A stretch of DNA of 64,000 nucleotides. It comes from Palaemon carinicauda (Eukaryota > Arthropoda > Malacostraca > Decapoda > Palaemonidae). The stretch's first letter is position 1; the number at the start of each line of letters is the position of its first letter. Below, one piece after another: positions 10,409 to 20,439 of the stretch. The stretch spans positions 32,830,128 through 32,894,127 of the forward strand of contig NC_090726.1 of NCBI RefSeq assembly GCF_036898095.1. The letters run 5' to 3'. The notes under the pieces are model-generated. The model had not been told where the DNA came from and made no database searches. It was given only the letters and a program-made list of their open reading frames with translations. Both the position numbers and the translations under genes were made by a program.

Positions 10409-12261
10409 TCTCTCGCGGGCCAGAGGGGAGCAACTAACGTCAACCTTGTCCCTTCGTGAGAGGCGAATTTCTGCAGTACCTTGTTGACAATCTTGAACGG
10501 TGGGAATGCATATAGGTCTAGGTGAGACCAATCTAGGAGAAAGGCGTCTATATGTATTGCTGCTGGGTCTGGGACTGGAGAGCAATAGATTGGAAGCCTC
10601 TTGGTCATCGAGGTTGCAAAGAGGTCTATGGTGGGTTGACCCCAAGTCGCCCAAAGCCTCTTGCACACGTCCTTGTGGAGGGTCCATTCTGTAGGAATTA
10701 CCTGACCCCTCCGACTGAGGCAATCTGCTAAGACGTTCAAGTCGCCCTGGATAAACCTCGTTACCAGGGAGATGCCTCGATCTCTTGACCAAATGAGCAG
10801 GTCCCTTGCGATCTCGTACAGTGTCAGGGAGTGGGTGCCTCCTTGCTTGGAAATGTAAGCCAAGGCTGTGGTATTGTCCGAGTTGATCTCCACCACTTTG
10901 TTTCGAAGGAGACTCTCGAAGCTCATCAAGGCCAGGTGGACTGCCAAAAGCTCCTTGCCGTTGATGTGCATGCTCCTCTGACTTGAGGTCCACAGACCTG
11001 AGCATTCCCGACCGTCCAGTGTCGCACCCCAACCCAAATCCGATGCGTCTGAGAATAGAACGTGGTTTGGTTTCTGAACTGCTAGGGGAAGTCCCTCTCT
11101 TAGACTGATATTGTCTTTCCACCAATTCAGGCATGCCTTTACTGTTTCGGAAATCGGGATTGAGACCGCCTCTAGCGTCTTGTCCTTTTTCCAGTGAAAA
11201 GCTAGATGGAACTGGAGAGGTCGGAGGTGTAGCCTTCCTAGCGAGACAAACTGCTCCAGGGATAATAGAGTTCCTACTAGACTCATCCAATTCCTGACTG
11301 AGCAACGTTCTCTCTTCAACATCCTTTGGATTACGAGCAGGGTTTGATCTATTCGGGGGGCAGACGGAAAAGCCCGAAAAACTGGACTGCGAATCTCCAT
11401 CCCTAAATACAGAATAGTTTGGGATGGAATCAGCTGTGACTTTTCCATGTTGACCAAAAGTCCCAATTCCTTGGTCAGATCCAATGTCCAATTGAGATCC
11501 TTCAGACAGCGATGACTGGACGAGGCTCTGAGAAGCCAGTCGTCCAAGTAAAGGGAGGCTCGGATTCCCGATAAATGGAGGAATTTTGCCACATTCCTCA
11601 TAAGCCTCGTAAACACGAGAGGAGCAGGACTTAGGCCAAAGCACAGGGCCCGAAACTGGTACACCACATTGTCGAAAACAAACCTCAGATAAGGTTGGGA
11701 ATCTGAGTGAATGGGGATGTGGAAGTAAGCGTCTCTTAGGTCGAGAGAGACCATCCAGTCTCCCTTTCTGACCGCTGCTAAGACTGATTTCGTGGTCTCC
11801 ATGGTGAACTTTGTCTTCGTGACAAAAACGTTCAGAGCACTGACGTCTAGCACCGGTCTCCAACCTCCTGTCTTCTTCGGTACTAGGAAGAGACGGTTGT
11901 AAAACCCCGGTGATTGAAGGTCCGAGACTTTGACCACCGCTCCCTTCTCTAGCAAAAGAGACACTTCTAGTTTCAGGGCTTGTCTCTTTGCTTCCTCTCG
12001 GTAATTGGGAGAGAGATCGATGGGGGAAGTCGCTAGAGGAGGTTTGTGTACAAATGGAATTTTGTACCCCTCTCTGAGCAACCTCACAGACTGTTGGTCT
12101 GCGCCTCTCTTCTCCCAGGCTCGCCAGAAGTTCTTGAGTCTGGCACCTACTGCTGTCTGAAGCTGCGGGCAGTCAGACTCTGCCACGTGAGGACTTGGCT
12201 CCTTTCCTCTTTCCTCTCTTTCCTTCGGCACGAGTACTTCCCCTGCTGGGAGCTCTGCCAT
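10114..12261 (-). CDS. DIRS reverse transcriptase / RNase H / methyltransferase-like polyprotein
   Basis: This 715-residue ORF copies element RNA into DNA. RT occupies about residues 115-300: KKTGGWRPVLDVSALN, motif A SLDLRDAYFHIP (about 172-183) and motif C SLYLDDWLL with YLDD at 238-241. RNase H follows, with FSDASDLGWGATLDG (D405), HINGKELLAVH (E437), EINSDNTTALAY (D462) and QGDLNVLADCLSR (D507), so all four acidic residues are kept. Residues about 540-625 (TIDLFATS, SPVPDP, DAFLLDWSHLDLYAFPPF, VAPLWPAREWF) match the block commonly assigned as a DNA adenine methyltransferase-like domain in DIRS elements (established for the family; activity not shown). The start Met at 12261 overlaps the gag ORF by 89 bp in another frame; the 3' part overlaps the recombinase. 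All domains look intact. Confidence 0.9.
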   Translation of the reverse strand: MAELPAGEVLVPKEREERGKEPSPHVAESDCPQLQTAVGARLKNFWRAWEKRGADQQSVRLLREGYKIPFVHKPPLATSPIDLSPNYREEAKRQALKLEVSLLLEKGAVVKVSDLQSPGFYNRLFLVPKKTGGWRPVLDVSALNVFVTKTKFTMETTKSVLAAVRKGDWMVSLDLRDAYFHIPIHSDSQPYLRFVFDNVVYQFRALCFGLSPAPLVFTRLMRNVAKFLHLSGIRASLYLDDWLLRASSSHRCLKDLNWTLDLTKELGLLVNMEKSQLIPSQTILYLGMEIRSPVFRAFPSAPRIDQTLLVIQRMLKRERCSVRNWMSLVGTLLSLEQFVSLGRLHLRPLQFHLAFHWKKDKTLEAVSIPISETVKACLNWWKDNISLREGLPLAVQKPNHVLFSDASDLGWGATLDGRECSGLWTSSQRSMHINGKELLAVHLALMSFESLLRNKVVEINSDNTTALAYISKQGGTHSLTLYEIARDLLIWSRDRGISLVTRFIQGDLNVLADCLSRRGQVIPTEWTLHKDVCKRLWATWGQPTIDLFATSMTKRLPIYCSPVPDPAAIHIDAFLLDWSHLDLYAFPPFKIVNKVLQKFASHEGTRLTLVAPLWPAREWFTEVLRWLVDFPRSLPLRVDLLRQPHVKKVHQGLHALRLTAFRLLKDSLELEAFRRRQPVRLQERGELLPLEFTNRSGKSSETGASQYLYPRPVPL

Positions 12262-14635
12262 GAAAGGGCGGAATAAACCTGGACGCTGGAGTGTCTATCC
12301 TTGGTCTAGCAGAAAAGGAAGTCGAAGGAGTCCCTTTGCGAGAAGAGGACGCTACCAAGTCATGGGTGTCCTTCTGCACGAGTGACAAAGCTATGTCCTT
12401 AACCAAAAGTTCAGGGAACAAAAACTTCGATAAGGGGGCAAAGAGTAGCTCAGATCGTTGACAGGGAGTAACTCCTGCCGACAGAAAAGAGCAAAGAGAC
12501 TCTCGCTTCTTAAGGACTCCTGAAGTAAACGAGAACGAGGAGGAGAGCTCATTGGATCCATCGCGGATGGCTTTATCCATGCAGGACATAATGAGTAAGG
12601 AGACATCTCTATCAGCCGATGAGATTTTCCTACTCAAGGCTCCCAAACACCAGTCAAGGAAGTTGAAAACTTCAAAAGCTCTAAAAATGCCTTTAAGTAG
12701 ATGGTCAAGGTCCGAGGATGACCAACTAATCTTCGAGCGTCTCATGGCTAGGCGGCGGGGAGAGTCTACAAGGCTTGAGAAGTCGCCCTGGGCAGAGGCA
12801 GGGACTCCCAAGCCGAGAACTTCTCCCGTGGCATACCAGACGCTCGATCTAGACGAGAGTTTAGATGGGGGGAAGGCAAAGGCCGTCTTCCCTAAACTCC
12901 TCTTGGTTTCCAACCAATCGCCTAAAAGCCGTAAAGCTCTCTTGGACGAGCGAGAGAGTACAAGTTTTGTAAAGGCTGGCATGTCAGCAGGTACGCCTAA
13001 AACAAACTCAGACGGCGGCGAACGAGGAGCCACAGAGACAAAGTGTTCGGGAAACAACTCTTTAAAAATGAGCATGACTTTCTTAAAGTCCATAGATGGC
13101 GGAACTGCTCTTGGTTCATCAATATCTGAAGGATGATCCTCAGGCTGAGGGTCAGCAACGTCCTCATCCGAAAGTTCCTCATCTGACAACTGATGAGAAA
13201 CAAGCAAAGGGGTTGGCAATGCTTGACACGCAGCGTCCACCCGCACTGGTGCATAAGAGGCGGACCAGGATGCAGCGTCCTGTAACTGCTTGACAGTCTG
13301 GGAACTGTCAACAACAACAGGTGCGTGAGGACGCACAGCGTCCACCCGAGACTGCTTAGACCGCCTAGTCTGAGCAGTCAAAACAACTCTAGGTTGCGGA
13401 AGTTGACGCTCAGCGTCAAAACAAGTCAACTCCGATGGTTGGCGAACGTCCTGAACGTCACCAGGCGCATCGACAAGTTGCCTAACGTCCAAATGCGGCT
13501 GAAAATCCACACGAGATCGCATCGAGTGTGGTTCTACCCCAACTGCTTGACGTGACTTGGCTACACCAGCGTCAACAGGACGCACAAAAGAACGTTTGGG
13601 TGGCTGAAGGCCAGGATCTCGATGAGATAAACGGCTAGGCTCAACGGAAATCTTATCGGCATTGTAGTCTTCCATAAGGGACGCAAGCTTAGACTGCATG
13701 TCCTGCAGTATAACCCATTTTGGGTCCACGGGAATGGGTGCGGTAACCGACGGGGTTAGCGTCTGAGACGGCACAACTTTGCCTTGCTTAGGCGGCGAGC
13801 AGTCATCCGATGACTGCAACGGGTCCGAACTGTCCCAATGACTACATCCAGGACGTTGGACCTGTCCTGAAGGGACCGACTTCCGTTTAAGAGGCCTAGA
13901 AACCTTGCTCCACGGTTTCTTGCGTGAAAAGCCTTCGGAAGACGAGGAAAAAATGGGTTCTCTCGTCTTATGGTAGGGGCGATCTTGGTGAGATACGCCT
14001 GATACCATAGAGGGAACGTCTGTTCGCTGATCAAGGCCTCTCGAACCCATAAGTCGTACGACATTACTTCTCCCCTGGGCTTGGGAGCTTGCAAGAGGTC
14101 CCGGACTAGGTGAACGACAGGCACGAACAGACGAACCCTCGGTCGCAACACTGTTCACAATACTTTGCGCACTAATCACTTTCCCACTTTCCGCCGTGGC
14201 ACTATGACACTTAAGTTCCTTCACGTCAGCCATGAGTTGATTACGATCAGTTGCTAACGCTTCAACTCTTTCCCCCAAGGCATGAATAGCACGTAACATG
14301 TCTTGCATAGACGGTTCCTGAGTGCTAGAAGGGGGGTTAGGAACAACCACTACAGGGGAAGGATTAGGTTCAGGGGCATGTGGAGAGGAAAAATCTACAG
14401 ACCTAGATGAACTCCTCCTTACCCTATCTCTTAGTCTACGTGCATATTTATCGTATTCGAGCCAATCGAATTCCGAAAGGCCCACGCATTCCTCACACCA
14501 ATCTCCCAATTGACAGGTTTTACCCCGACAATTGGAACAAACAGTATGTGGGTCGAGAGAAACCTTTGGAAGACGCCTATTACAGTCCCTAGCATTACAC
14601 TTTCGAAATCTAGGTACTTGAGAAGGGTCAGCCAT
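12173..14635 (-). CDS. DIRS gag-like ORF1 protein (820 aa)
   Basis: This ORF is the putative nucleocapsid protein packaging element RNA; function is inferred from position and from DIRS organisation. The N-terminus has a compact Cys cluster (Cys 13, 18, 33, 36, 41, 47, 50; motifs CNARDC, CSNCRGKTC, WCEEC), likely a zinc-binding module. A short coiled region with IHALGERVEALATDRNQL (about 115-135) follows, then a long Ser/Pro/Arg-rich middle. The C-terminal third (from about 520) is better structured: FKELFPEHFVSVAPRSPPS, VLSRSSKRALRLLGDWLE, ISWSSSDLDHLLKGIFRAFE and FNFLDWCLGALSRK. The tail is basic. The start is the first Met after the 5' non-coding part, about 200 bp from the ITR. The defective elements at 15013, 28376 and 38253 carry scrambled pieces of a related gag. 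Confidence 0.82.
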   Translation of the reverse strand: MADPSQVPRFRKCNARDCNRRLPKVSLDPHTVCSNCRGKTCQLGDWCEECVGLSEFDWLEYDKYARRLRDRVRRSSSRSVDFSSPHAPEPNPSPVVVVPNPPSSTQEPSMQDMLRAIHALGERVEALATDRNQLMADVKELKCHSATAESGKVISAQSIVNSVATEGSSVRACRSPSPGPLASSQAQGRSNVVRLMGSRGLDQRTDVPSMVSGVSHQDRPYHKTREPIFSSSSEGFSRKKPWSKVSRPLKRKSVPSGQVQRPGCSHWDSSDPLQSSDDCSPPKQGKVVPSQTLTPSVTAPIPVDPKWVILQDMQSKLASLMEDYNADKISVEPSRLSHRDPGLQPPKRSFVRPVDAGVAKSRQAVGVEPHSMRSRVDFQPHLDVRQLVDAPGDVQDVRQPSELTCFDAERQLPQPRVVLTAQTRRSKQSRVDAVRPHAPVVVDSSQTVKQLQDAASWSASYAPVRVDAACQALPTPLLVSHQLSDEELSDEDVADPQPEDHPSDIDEPRAVPPSMDFKKVMLIFKELFPEHFVSVAPRSPPSEFVLGVPADMPAFTKLVLSRSSKRALRLLGDWLETKRSLGKTAFAFPPSKLSSRSSVWYATGEVLGLGVPASAQGDFSSLVDSPRRLAMRRSKISWSSSDLDHLLKGIFRAFEVFNFLDWCLGALSRKISSADRDVSLLIMSCMDKAIRDGSNELSSSFSFTSGVLKKRESLCSFLSAGVTPCQRSELLFAPLSKFLFPELLVKDIALSLVQKDTHDLVASSSRKGTPSTSFSARPRIDTPASRFIPPFHGRAPSRGSTRAEGKRGKRKGAKSSRGRV

Positions 14636-14837
14636 TTTGAATTAGTCAAAGAAAATTCCAAAAACAATCCAAGTCATCAACAAATAATCTGATTCAATAA
14701 AGAGTTCAAGAGTTTATGTTGAGGAAAAACACCTGCACTGCGAAAGCTCAAACCAAAATAAAGTACTTCACCAAATATGATGAGAAAACTCCAGGTTCTA
14801 CAGCGAGTATGAATACGTCTTGTCGTCAACGTCGACA

Positions 14838-15000
14838 GAGAAGAATTGAAGGGTTTGTTTACATGCAAGAGTGGTATCTGGCCGACAGTTGGCGCTGGTG
14901 GGCACACCCGCAACCTTCATAGCGATCGCTCGCGAGTTTTTTGAGTGTGTTTTCTGTCGAGCCGCAGAGTTGCAGCTATTATATATTCACCGGCTAAGTT
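14838..15000 (-). repeat. Right (5') inverted terminal repeat of the family A element
   Basis: Reverse complement of 8514-8674 with few mismatches, including CGATCGCTCGCGAGTTTTTT and TTGCAGCTATTATATATTCA. The 12 bp after it (to 15012) pair with the ICR instead of the left ITR, as expected for DIRS ends. Confidence 0.85.
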
Positions 15001-15252
15001 AAATATTTAAAAATGTTATTTTCATTAGTAAAATAAATTTTTGAATATACTTACCCGATAATCATGTAGCTGTCAACTCCGTTGCCCGACAGAATTCTAC
15101 GGAAGGGATACGCCAGCGATCGCTATACAAGAGGGGGGTGTACTCACCAGCGCCACCTGTGGCCAGGTACTGCAGTACTTCTTGTTGACACCACCTCAAT
15201 TTTTCCTCGGTCCACTGGTTCTCTATGGGGAGGAAGGGTGGGTCAATTAAAT

Positions 15253-15342
15253 CATGATTATCGGGTAAGTATATTCAAAAATTTATTTTACTAATGAAAA
15301 TAACATTTTTCAATATTAATCTTACCCGATAATCATGTAGCT
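15253..15342. repeat. ICR of family B copy 1
   Basis: 15253-15306 is the reverse complement of the left end (15013-15066). 15307-15342 (TTTTCAATATTAATCTTACC then CGATAATCATGTAG) is the reverse complement of the right end. The join AACAT|TTTTC gives both ends exactly. Confidence 0.85.
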
Positions 15343-15727
15343 GATTCACACCCAGGGAGGTGGGTGAAAACCAGTGTACATGTATATCAAGAAGCTAAGT
15401 ATCCCGTATTTCATATTATCAGTTATTCAAAATAACAATGAAATTATAAGTACCTGGTAAGGAAGTCGACTTGAACCATTACTCTGCCTTTAATAAGTTT
15501 GTCTTCCTTACTGAGCGCAGCGTTCCTCTTAGGAGGCTGAACAACTCTAAGGTGCTGAAGTATCAAGGGCTGCAACCCATACTAAAGGACCTCATCACAA
15601 CCTTTAACCTCGGCGCTTCTCAAGAAAGAATTGACCACCCGCCAAATCAACAAGGATGTGGAAGGCTTCTTAGCCGACCGTACAACCCATAAAAAGTATT
15701 CAAGAGAAAGGTTAAAAGGTTATGGGA

Positions 15728-17100
15728 TTATGGGAATGTAGTGGCTGAGCCCCCGCCTACTACTGCATTCGTTGCTACGAATGGTCCCAGGGTGTAGCAG
15801 TACTCGTAAAGAGACTGGACATCTTTGAGATAGAATGATGCGAACACTGACTTGCTTCTCCAATAGGTTGCATCCATAACACTCTGCAGAGAACGGTTCT
15901 GTTTGAAGGCCACTGAAGTAGCCACAGCTCTCACTTCATGTGTCCTTACCTTCAGCAAAGCAAGGTCTTCTTCCTTCAGATGAGAATGTGCTTCCCTAAT
16001 CAGAAGCCTGACTAGTAAGAAACTGAGTTCTTAGACCTTGGAAAAGAAGGCTTCTTGATAGCACACCATAAGGCTTCTGATTGTCCTCGTAAAGGTTAAG
16101 ACCTTTTTAGATAGTACCTAAGAGCTCTAACTGGGCAAAGTACTCTCTCCAGTTCATTCCCCACCAAGTTGGACAGGCTTGGGATCTCGAACGACTTAGG
16201 CCAAGGACGTGAAGGAAGCTCGTTTTAGCAAAAACCGAGCTGCAAGGAACATGTAGCCATTTCAGATGTGAAAACTATGTTCCTGCTGAAGGCGTGGATC
16301 TCACTTACTCTTTTAGCTGTTGTCAAGCACACGAGGAAAAGAGTTTTTAATGTGAGGTCCTAAAAAGAGGCTGATTGGAGAGGTTCAAATCTTGATGACA
16401 TAAGGAACCTTAGGACCACGTCTAGATTCCAGCCTGGAGTGGACAACCGACGTTCCTTTGAGGTCTCAAAAGACCTAGGGAGGTCCTGTAGATCTTTGTT
16501 GGTGGAAAGATCCAAGCCTCTGTGGCGGAAAACCGCTGCCAACATACTTCTGTAACCCTTGATCGTAGGAGCTGAAAGGGATCTTACGTTCCTTAGATGT
16601 AACAGGAAGTCAGCAATCTGGGTTACAGTGGTACTGGTTGAGGAAACTGCATTGGCCTTGTACCAGCTTCGGAAGACTTCCCCTTGAGACTGATAGACTC
16701 TGAGAGTGGATGTTCTCCTTGCTCTGGCAATCGCTCTGGCTGCCTCCTTCGAAAAGCCCCTAGCTCTTGAGAGTCTTTCGAAAGTCTGAAGGCAGTCAGA
16801 CGAAGAGCGTGGAGGTTTGGGTGTACCTTCTTTACGTGAGGTTGACGTAGAAGGTTCACTCCTAGAGGAAGAGTCCTGGGAATGTCGACCAGCCATTGTA
16901 GTACCTCTATGAACCATTCTCTCGCAGGCCAGAGCGGAGCCAACCAACGTCAGCCGTGTCCCTTTGCGAGAGGAGAACTTCTGAAGTACCCTGTTGACAA
17001 TCTTGAACGGCGGGAATGCATACAGGTCGAGATGGGACCAATCCAGCAGAAAAGCATCCACGTGAACTGCTGCTGGGTCTGGAATCGGAGAACAATACAA
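15728..17100 (-). pseudogene. Family B copy 1: broken tyrosine recombinase (with methyltransferase-like tail)
   Basis: Two open pieces remain. 15728-15958 holds the C-terminal catalytic part with THEVRAVATS and FASFYLKDVQ, so HxxR and Tyr are kept. 16360-17100 holds the N-terminal half (GYRSMLAAVFRHRGLDLSTN) and upstream methyltransferase-like sequence (DAFLLDWSHLDLYAFPPF). Between them, around 15960-16360, the frame is broken: the box that should carry the catalytic Arg (SLKDLTLK...LASAKR in the intact element) is out of frame. The same break recurs in copy 2, so it predates their separation. Confidence 0.82.
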
Positions 17101-18056
17101 CGGGAGTCTCTAGGTTATCGAGGTAGCGAACAGATCTATGGTTGGCTGACCCCACAGGGCCCAAAGTCTGCTGCAAACATTCTTGTGAAGGGTCCACTCT
17201 GTGGGGATGACCTGACCCTTCCGGCTGAGGCGATCTGCCATGACATTCATATCGCCCTGAATGAACCTCGTTACCAGCGTGAGCTTTCGATCTTTGACCA
17301 GATGAGGAGGTCCCTTGCGATCTAGAACAACTTCCACGAATGAGTCCCTCCCTGCTTGGAGATGTAAGCCAAGGCTGTGGTGTTGTCAGAGTCCACCTCC
17401 ACCACCTTGTTAAGCTGGAGGGACTTGAAGTTTATCAAGGCCAGATGAACCGCCAACAACTCCTTGCAATTGATGTGAAGTGTCCTTTGCTCCTGATTCC
17501 ATGTTCCCGAGCATTCCTGTCCGTCCAAAGTCGCACCCCAGCCCGTGTCTGATGCGTCCGAGAGGAGACGGCGGTCGGGTTTCTGAACAGCCAAAGGTAG
17601 ACTTCCTTGAGAAGAAAGCTGTTCTTACACCACGCGAGAGTAGGCCTACTCTCTTCGGAAACAGGAACTGAGACCGTCTCTAGCGTCATGTCCTTTATCC
17701 AGTGAGCAGCTAGATGATACTGAAGGGGGCGGAGGTGGAGTCTCCCTAACACGATGAACAGGGCCAGCGATGAAAGTGTCCCTGTTAGACTCATCCACTA
17801 CCTGACTGAGCATCGGTTCCTTCTCAGCATGCTCTGGATGCATTCTAGGGCTTGGAAGATCCTTGGGGCCGACGGAAAAGCCCGAAAAGCTCGACTCTGA
17901 AGATCCATACCCAGGTAGACAATGGTCTGGGATGGGACGAGCTGGGACTCCTCAAAATTGACCAGGAGGCCCAGTTCCTTGGTCAGATCCATAGTCCATC
18001 TGAGAATCTCCAGACAGCGACGACTTGTGGGAGCTCTTAAAAGCCAGTCGTCTGAC
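16907..18056 (-). pseudogene. Family B copy 1: truncated RT thumb, RNase H and methyltransferase-like relic
   Basis: The relic starts abruptly at DDWLLRAPTSRRCLEILRW, the DD of the RT motif C, so fingers and palm motifs A and B are missing. It continues through GLLVNFEESQLVPSQTIVYL, RLHLRPLQYHLAAHW, RNase H pieces (LLSDASDTGWGATLDGQECS, HINCKELLAVHLAL, EVDSDNTTALAYISKQGG, RFIQGDMNVMADRLSRKG) and WGQPTIDLFATS, spread over several frames. RNase H acidic residues survive, but with no RT palm it is inactive. Confidence 0.82.
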
Positions 18057-19064
18057 GGAGCCGGACACAAGACCATGGTACTGCTGCACAGTCTGTGAAC
18101 TGTCAACCATGGGGAAGCGAGGAAGTACAGTGACAACCCGAAGCTGTCTAAACTGTCTGGGTTGTACAGACAACTCCTTATCGGGTTGCTGAGGTTGCCG
18201 CACTGCGTCACAACAAGTCACTTCTGCTGGTTGTTGAACGTCTTCCCAGTGACACACTGACTCCGTAAACAAAAAATCCTCTAACAAGGACTAAGCTTGG
18301 ACTGCATGTCTTGCAACACAGCTCAAGGTCTATGGGAGCAGGTGTGGTAACAGACGGGGTTAGCGACTGAAGTGGAACCATTACCTTCCCTGGAAGCATG
18401 TTATGCTTAAATAAAAGTCCATAGGAGGCTACGCAGCTAAAGGCTCCTCACCAAATGACAGAGTCCTCAAGGGAATATCAGAAGGAGGGAGAATAGCACT
18501 TTCTCATCTACAGGAACCATATCCGAGAAAAGCTAAGTTCTCTCAGTGAGGGTTTCACTGGTGCAAAAGCAGCAGACTAGAAGGCAACGTTATGAAACTG
18601 CTTGACAGTCTAGTGAGTTGGAAACAACCAAAGATGTGTGACTGAGAAGTATGCGGTAAGGTATGCAGAGCATGCTGTATGCAGAGCATGCTGTATGTAG
18701 AGCATGCTGTAAGGTAAGCAGAGCATGTTGCATGGCGTGTGGCTTATGCTGCATGGGATGAGGCTCATGCTGCATGGGATGAGGCTCATGCTGCTTAAAA
18801 AAAAAAAAAAAAAAAATCTGAACCTGACACTAATCTAGCTGTCCGAGGATTTACCTGGTGAGACATCAGTCTCTTTACCAGAGAGTTTTACCAGATTTCC
18901 CCGGGCCACCACGTGACACAATTGGTAGTAATTCATTCAAATTACCTCTAATGAGACAATATGGATAAATATCAACACAACATCGTGTTCAAATAGAAAT
19001 AAATTTCTACCTCATACTTGGGATCGAACACTAGCCCCTTCTAATGAAATTAGAATGTAAATTT

Positions 19065-19111
<47 letters not shown>

Positions 19112-20434
19112 ATACAAGTGAGTATTATTGATTGTTCCATTTAATGTAAGTTGTAAGCTGATGGGATAAGCTCTTGGCTTTCATATAGCCCACGGCTCAA
19201 AAACTGAGATAAATAGCTGCTAGCGGAAAGTCAACCCTTTAAGAAGTGATAAACCTGTCTCTTGAAGACAAAAAGGTTGTAGGAATCAGTGTTATTGTAT
19301 TATATACAAATAAAAAATTATCTAGGGAAATTTTGATGAAAATGGGGTAATTTCGTGGACGAATCTAAGGTAATTTGTCCAACTTCACCTGGCAGCACTG
19401 TCAAGAGTTGCGCTTGCCTCAAGGGTTGAGGTGGTTGCGCAGTAAGAGATTTCTGTCTCCCGAGTTGAGGTTCTTGAGGTGTGAGCTGCGAGAGTTGAGG
19501 TGGCGGCTGCGCAGAACGCGGTTCCTGTCTCACGAGTTGAGGTTCTTGAGGTGCTTGCCTCGAGAGTTGAGGTAGCAGCTGCGAGAGCTGAGGTGGCTGC
19601 CTCAAGGATGGTAGAGGTTGTCGTACCTCAAGAGGTTGCTGCCTGGAGGATGGTCTTACTGCAAGAAACTCTTGTCTCAAGGGAAGAGGAGGTTGTAAGG
19701 CATAAGACTCCTGTCCCCATTGTTGAGGAGGTTGCTGCACAACGCTGGTAACTGGCAACTCCCAACGCGGCAGCTCACGCATGGAGGTAGCTTGAGGAAC
19801 CTCAACCTCATACGTCTGGCAGATTGTACTGCGCAGAGGAGGAGGAGCGTTCGCAGGAGGAGGTGTATTAACCTTCTCTGCCTGAAACTCCTGCATCAAC
19901 ACCGCAAGCTGAGACTGCATTGTCTGCAGCATAGACCACTAGAGTTTAAGAAAGACAACAACAAACGGAGCTACTGTCCGTTGAGACTGAGGGTCTAAAA
20001 CAGCTGGTGCGGCAACAGACGGAGCTACTGCCTGTTGCGATACCACCTTGCCTCTCTGGGAGGTGTGCAGTTGTCGTACTGCAGCAAGTCCGAACTGACC
20101 CAGGGCTAATGGCTACACCTAGGAGTTGGACTTGTGCGGAAGGGACCGACTTGCACTTAAAAGCTGCAAGATTTGGTCCATGGTTTCTGCGAGAAACCTC
20201 TTCCGAAGACGAGGAATAAAAGGGCTCTCTCGTCTTTGTGTGGGTGGGGTGATCACGTCGGCAACGTGTGTAGATACACCCGAAACCACGGAGGGAAAAC
20301 GTCTGTTCGTCGATCAAGGCCTGCTGAACCCATAAGTCCTTCGACATTACTTCTCCCCTGGGCTTGGGAGCTTGTAAGAGGTCCCAGACTAGGCGAACAA
20401 CTGGCACGAACAGACGAACCCTCGAACGCAACAC
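18056..20434 (-). pseudogene. Family B copy 1: scrambled gag relic with Gln/Pro-rich repeats
   Basis: Fragments of a gag related to 12173-14635 occur out of order. VVDSSQ-TVQQ lies next to the RT junction (about 18056-18110). SLTPSVTTPAPIDLE is at about 18330-18380. A second gag piece at 19946-20434 starts MLRSRVRLFVPVVRLVWDLL, matching the alternate frame of the family A gag at 13756-14151. Between them 19318-19932 is a 204-codon frame with QTMQSQLAVLMQEFQAEKV followed by Pro/Gln/Arg-rich repeats (RQPPQLSQLLPQL). The zinc-cluster N-terminus is absent. The segment was built by internal duplication and deletion; it is unlikely to give a working capsid protein. Confidence 0.65.
18800..19374. 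repeat. Passenger insertion in family B copies 1 and 2 (SINE-like)
   Basis: About 575 bp absent from family B copy 3, which has continuous repeat-coding sequence here. It contains TTGGGATCGAACACTAGCCC, whose reverse complement has a tRNA B-box-like GTTCGATCCC, two A-rich tracts (18798-18817 and about 19072-19108) and no ORF. A tRNA-derived SINE is a reasonable reading; a clear A box and target duplication were not found. Confidence 0.45.
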
Positions 20435-20439
20435 TGTAA

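Larger units (their letters stand above)
8478..15012 (-). mobile_element. Complete DIRS-like retrotransposon (family A, 6.5 kb)
   Basis: DIRS elements are retrotransposons that integrate through a tyrosine recombinase and a circular intermediate instead of an integrase. This copy carries, in order on the minus strand, a gag-like ORF, an RT/RNase H/methyltransferase ORF and a tyrosine recombinase ORF, overlapping one another. It has inverted terminal repeats of about 160 bp (8514-8674 and 14838-15000) and an ICR at 8718-8811. The left terminus ATGATATTTT at 8478 and the right terminus AAATATTTAAAA at 15012 are fixed by the ICR, which holds their reverse complements joined head to head. No frame-breaking change was seen in the three ORFs and catalytic residues are present, so it may be autonomous. 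The next element starts at the very next base. Confidence 0.88.

Noticed and set aside
10408..11863. Upstream 480 codons of the 882-codon frame over the DIRS recombinase
   Set aside because: Overlaps the RT/RNase H ORF in another frame and shows no domain; it is a shadow frame, so the recombinase is called from 10408.
12552..13136. 194-codon plus-strand ORF inside the DIRS gag
   Set aside because: Antisense shadow of the gag ORF with no recognisable motif.
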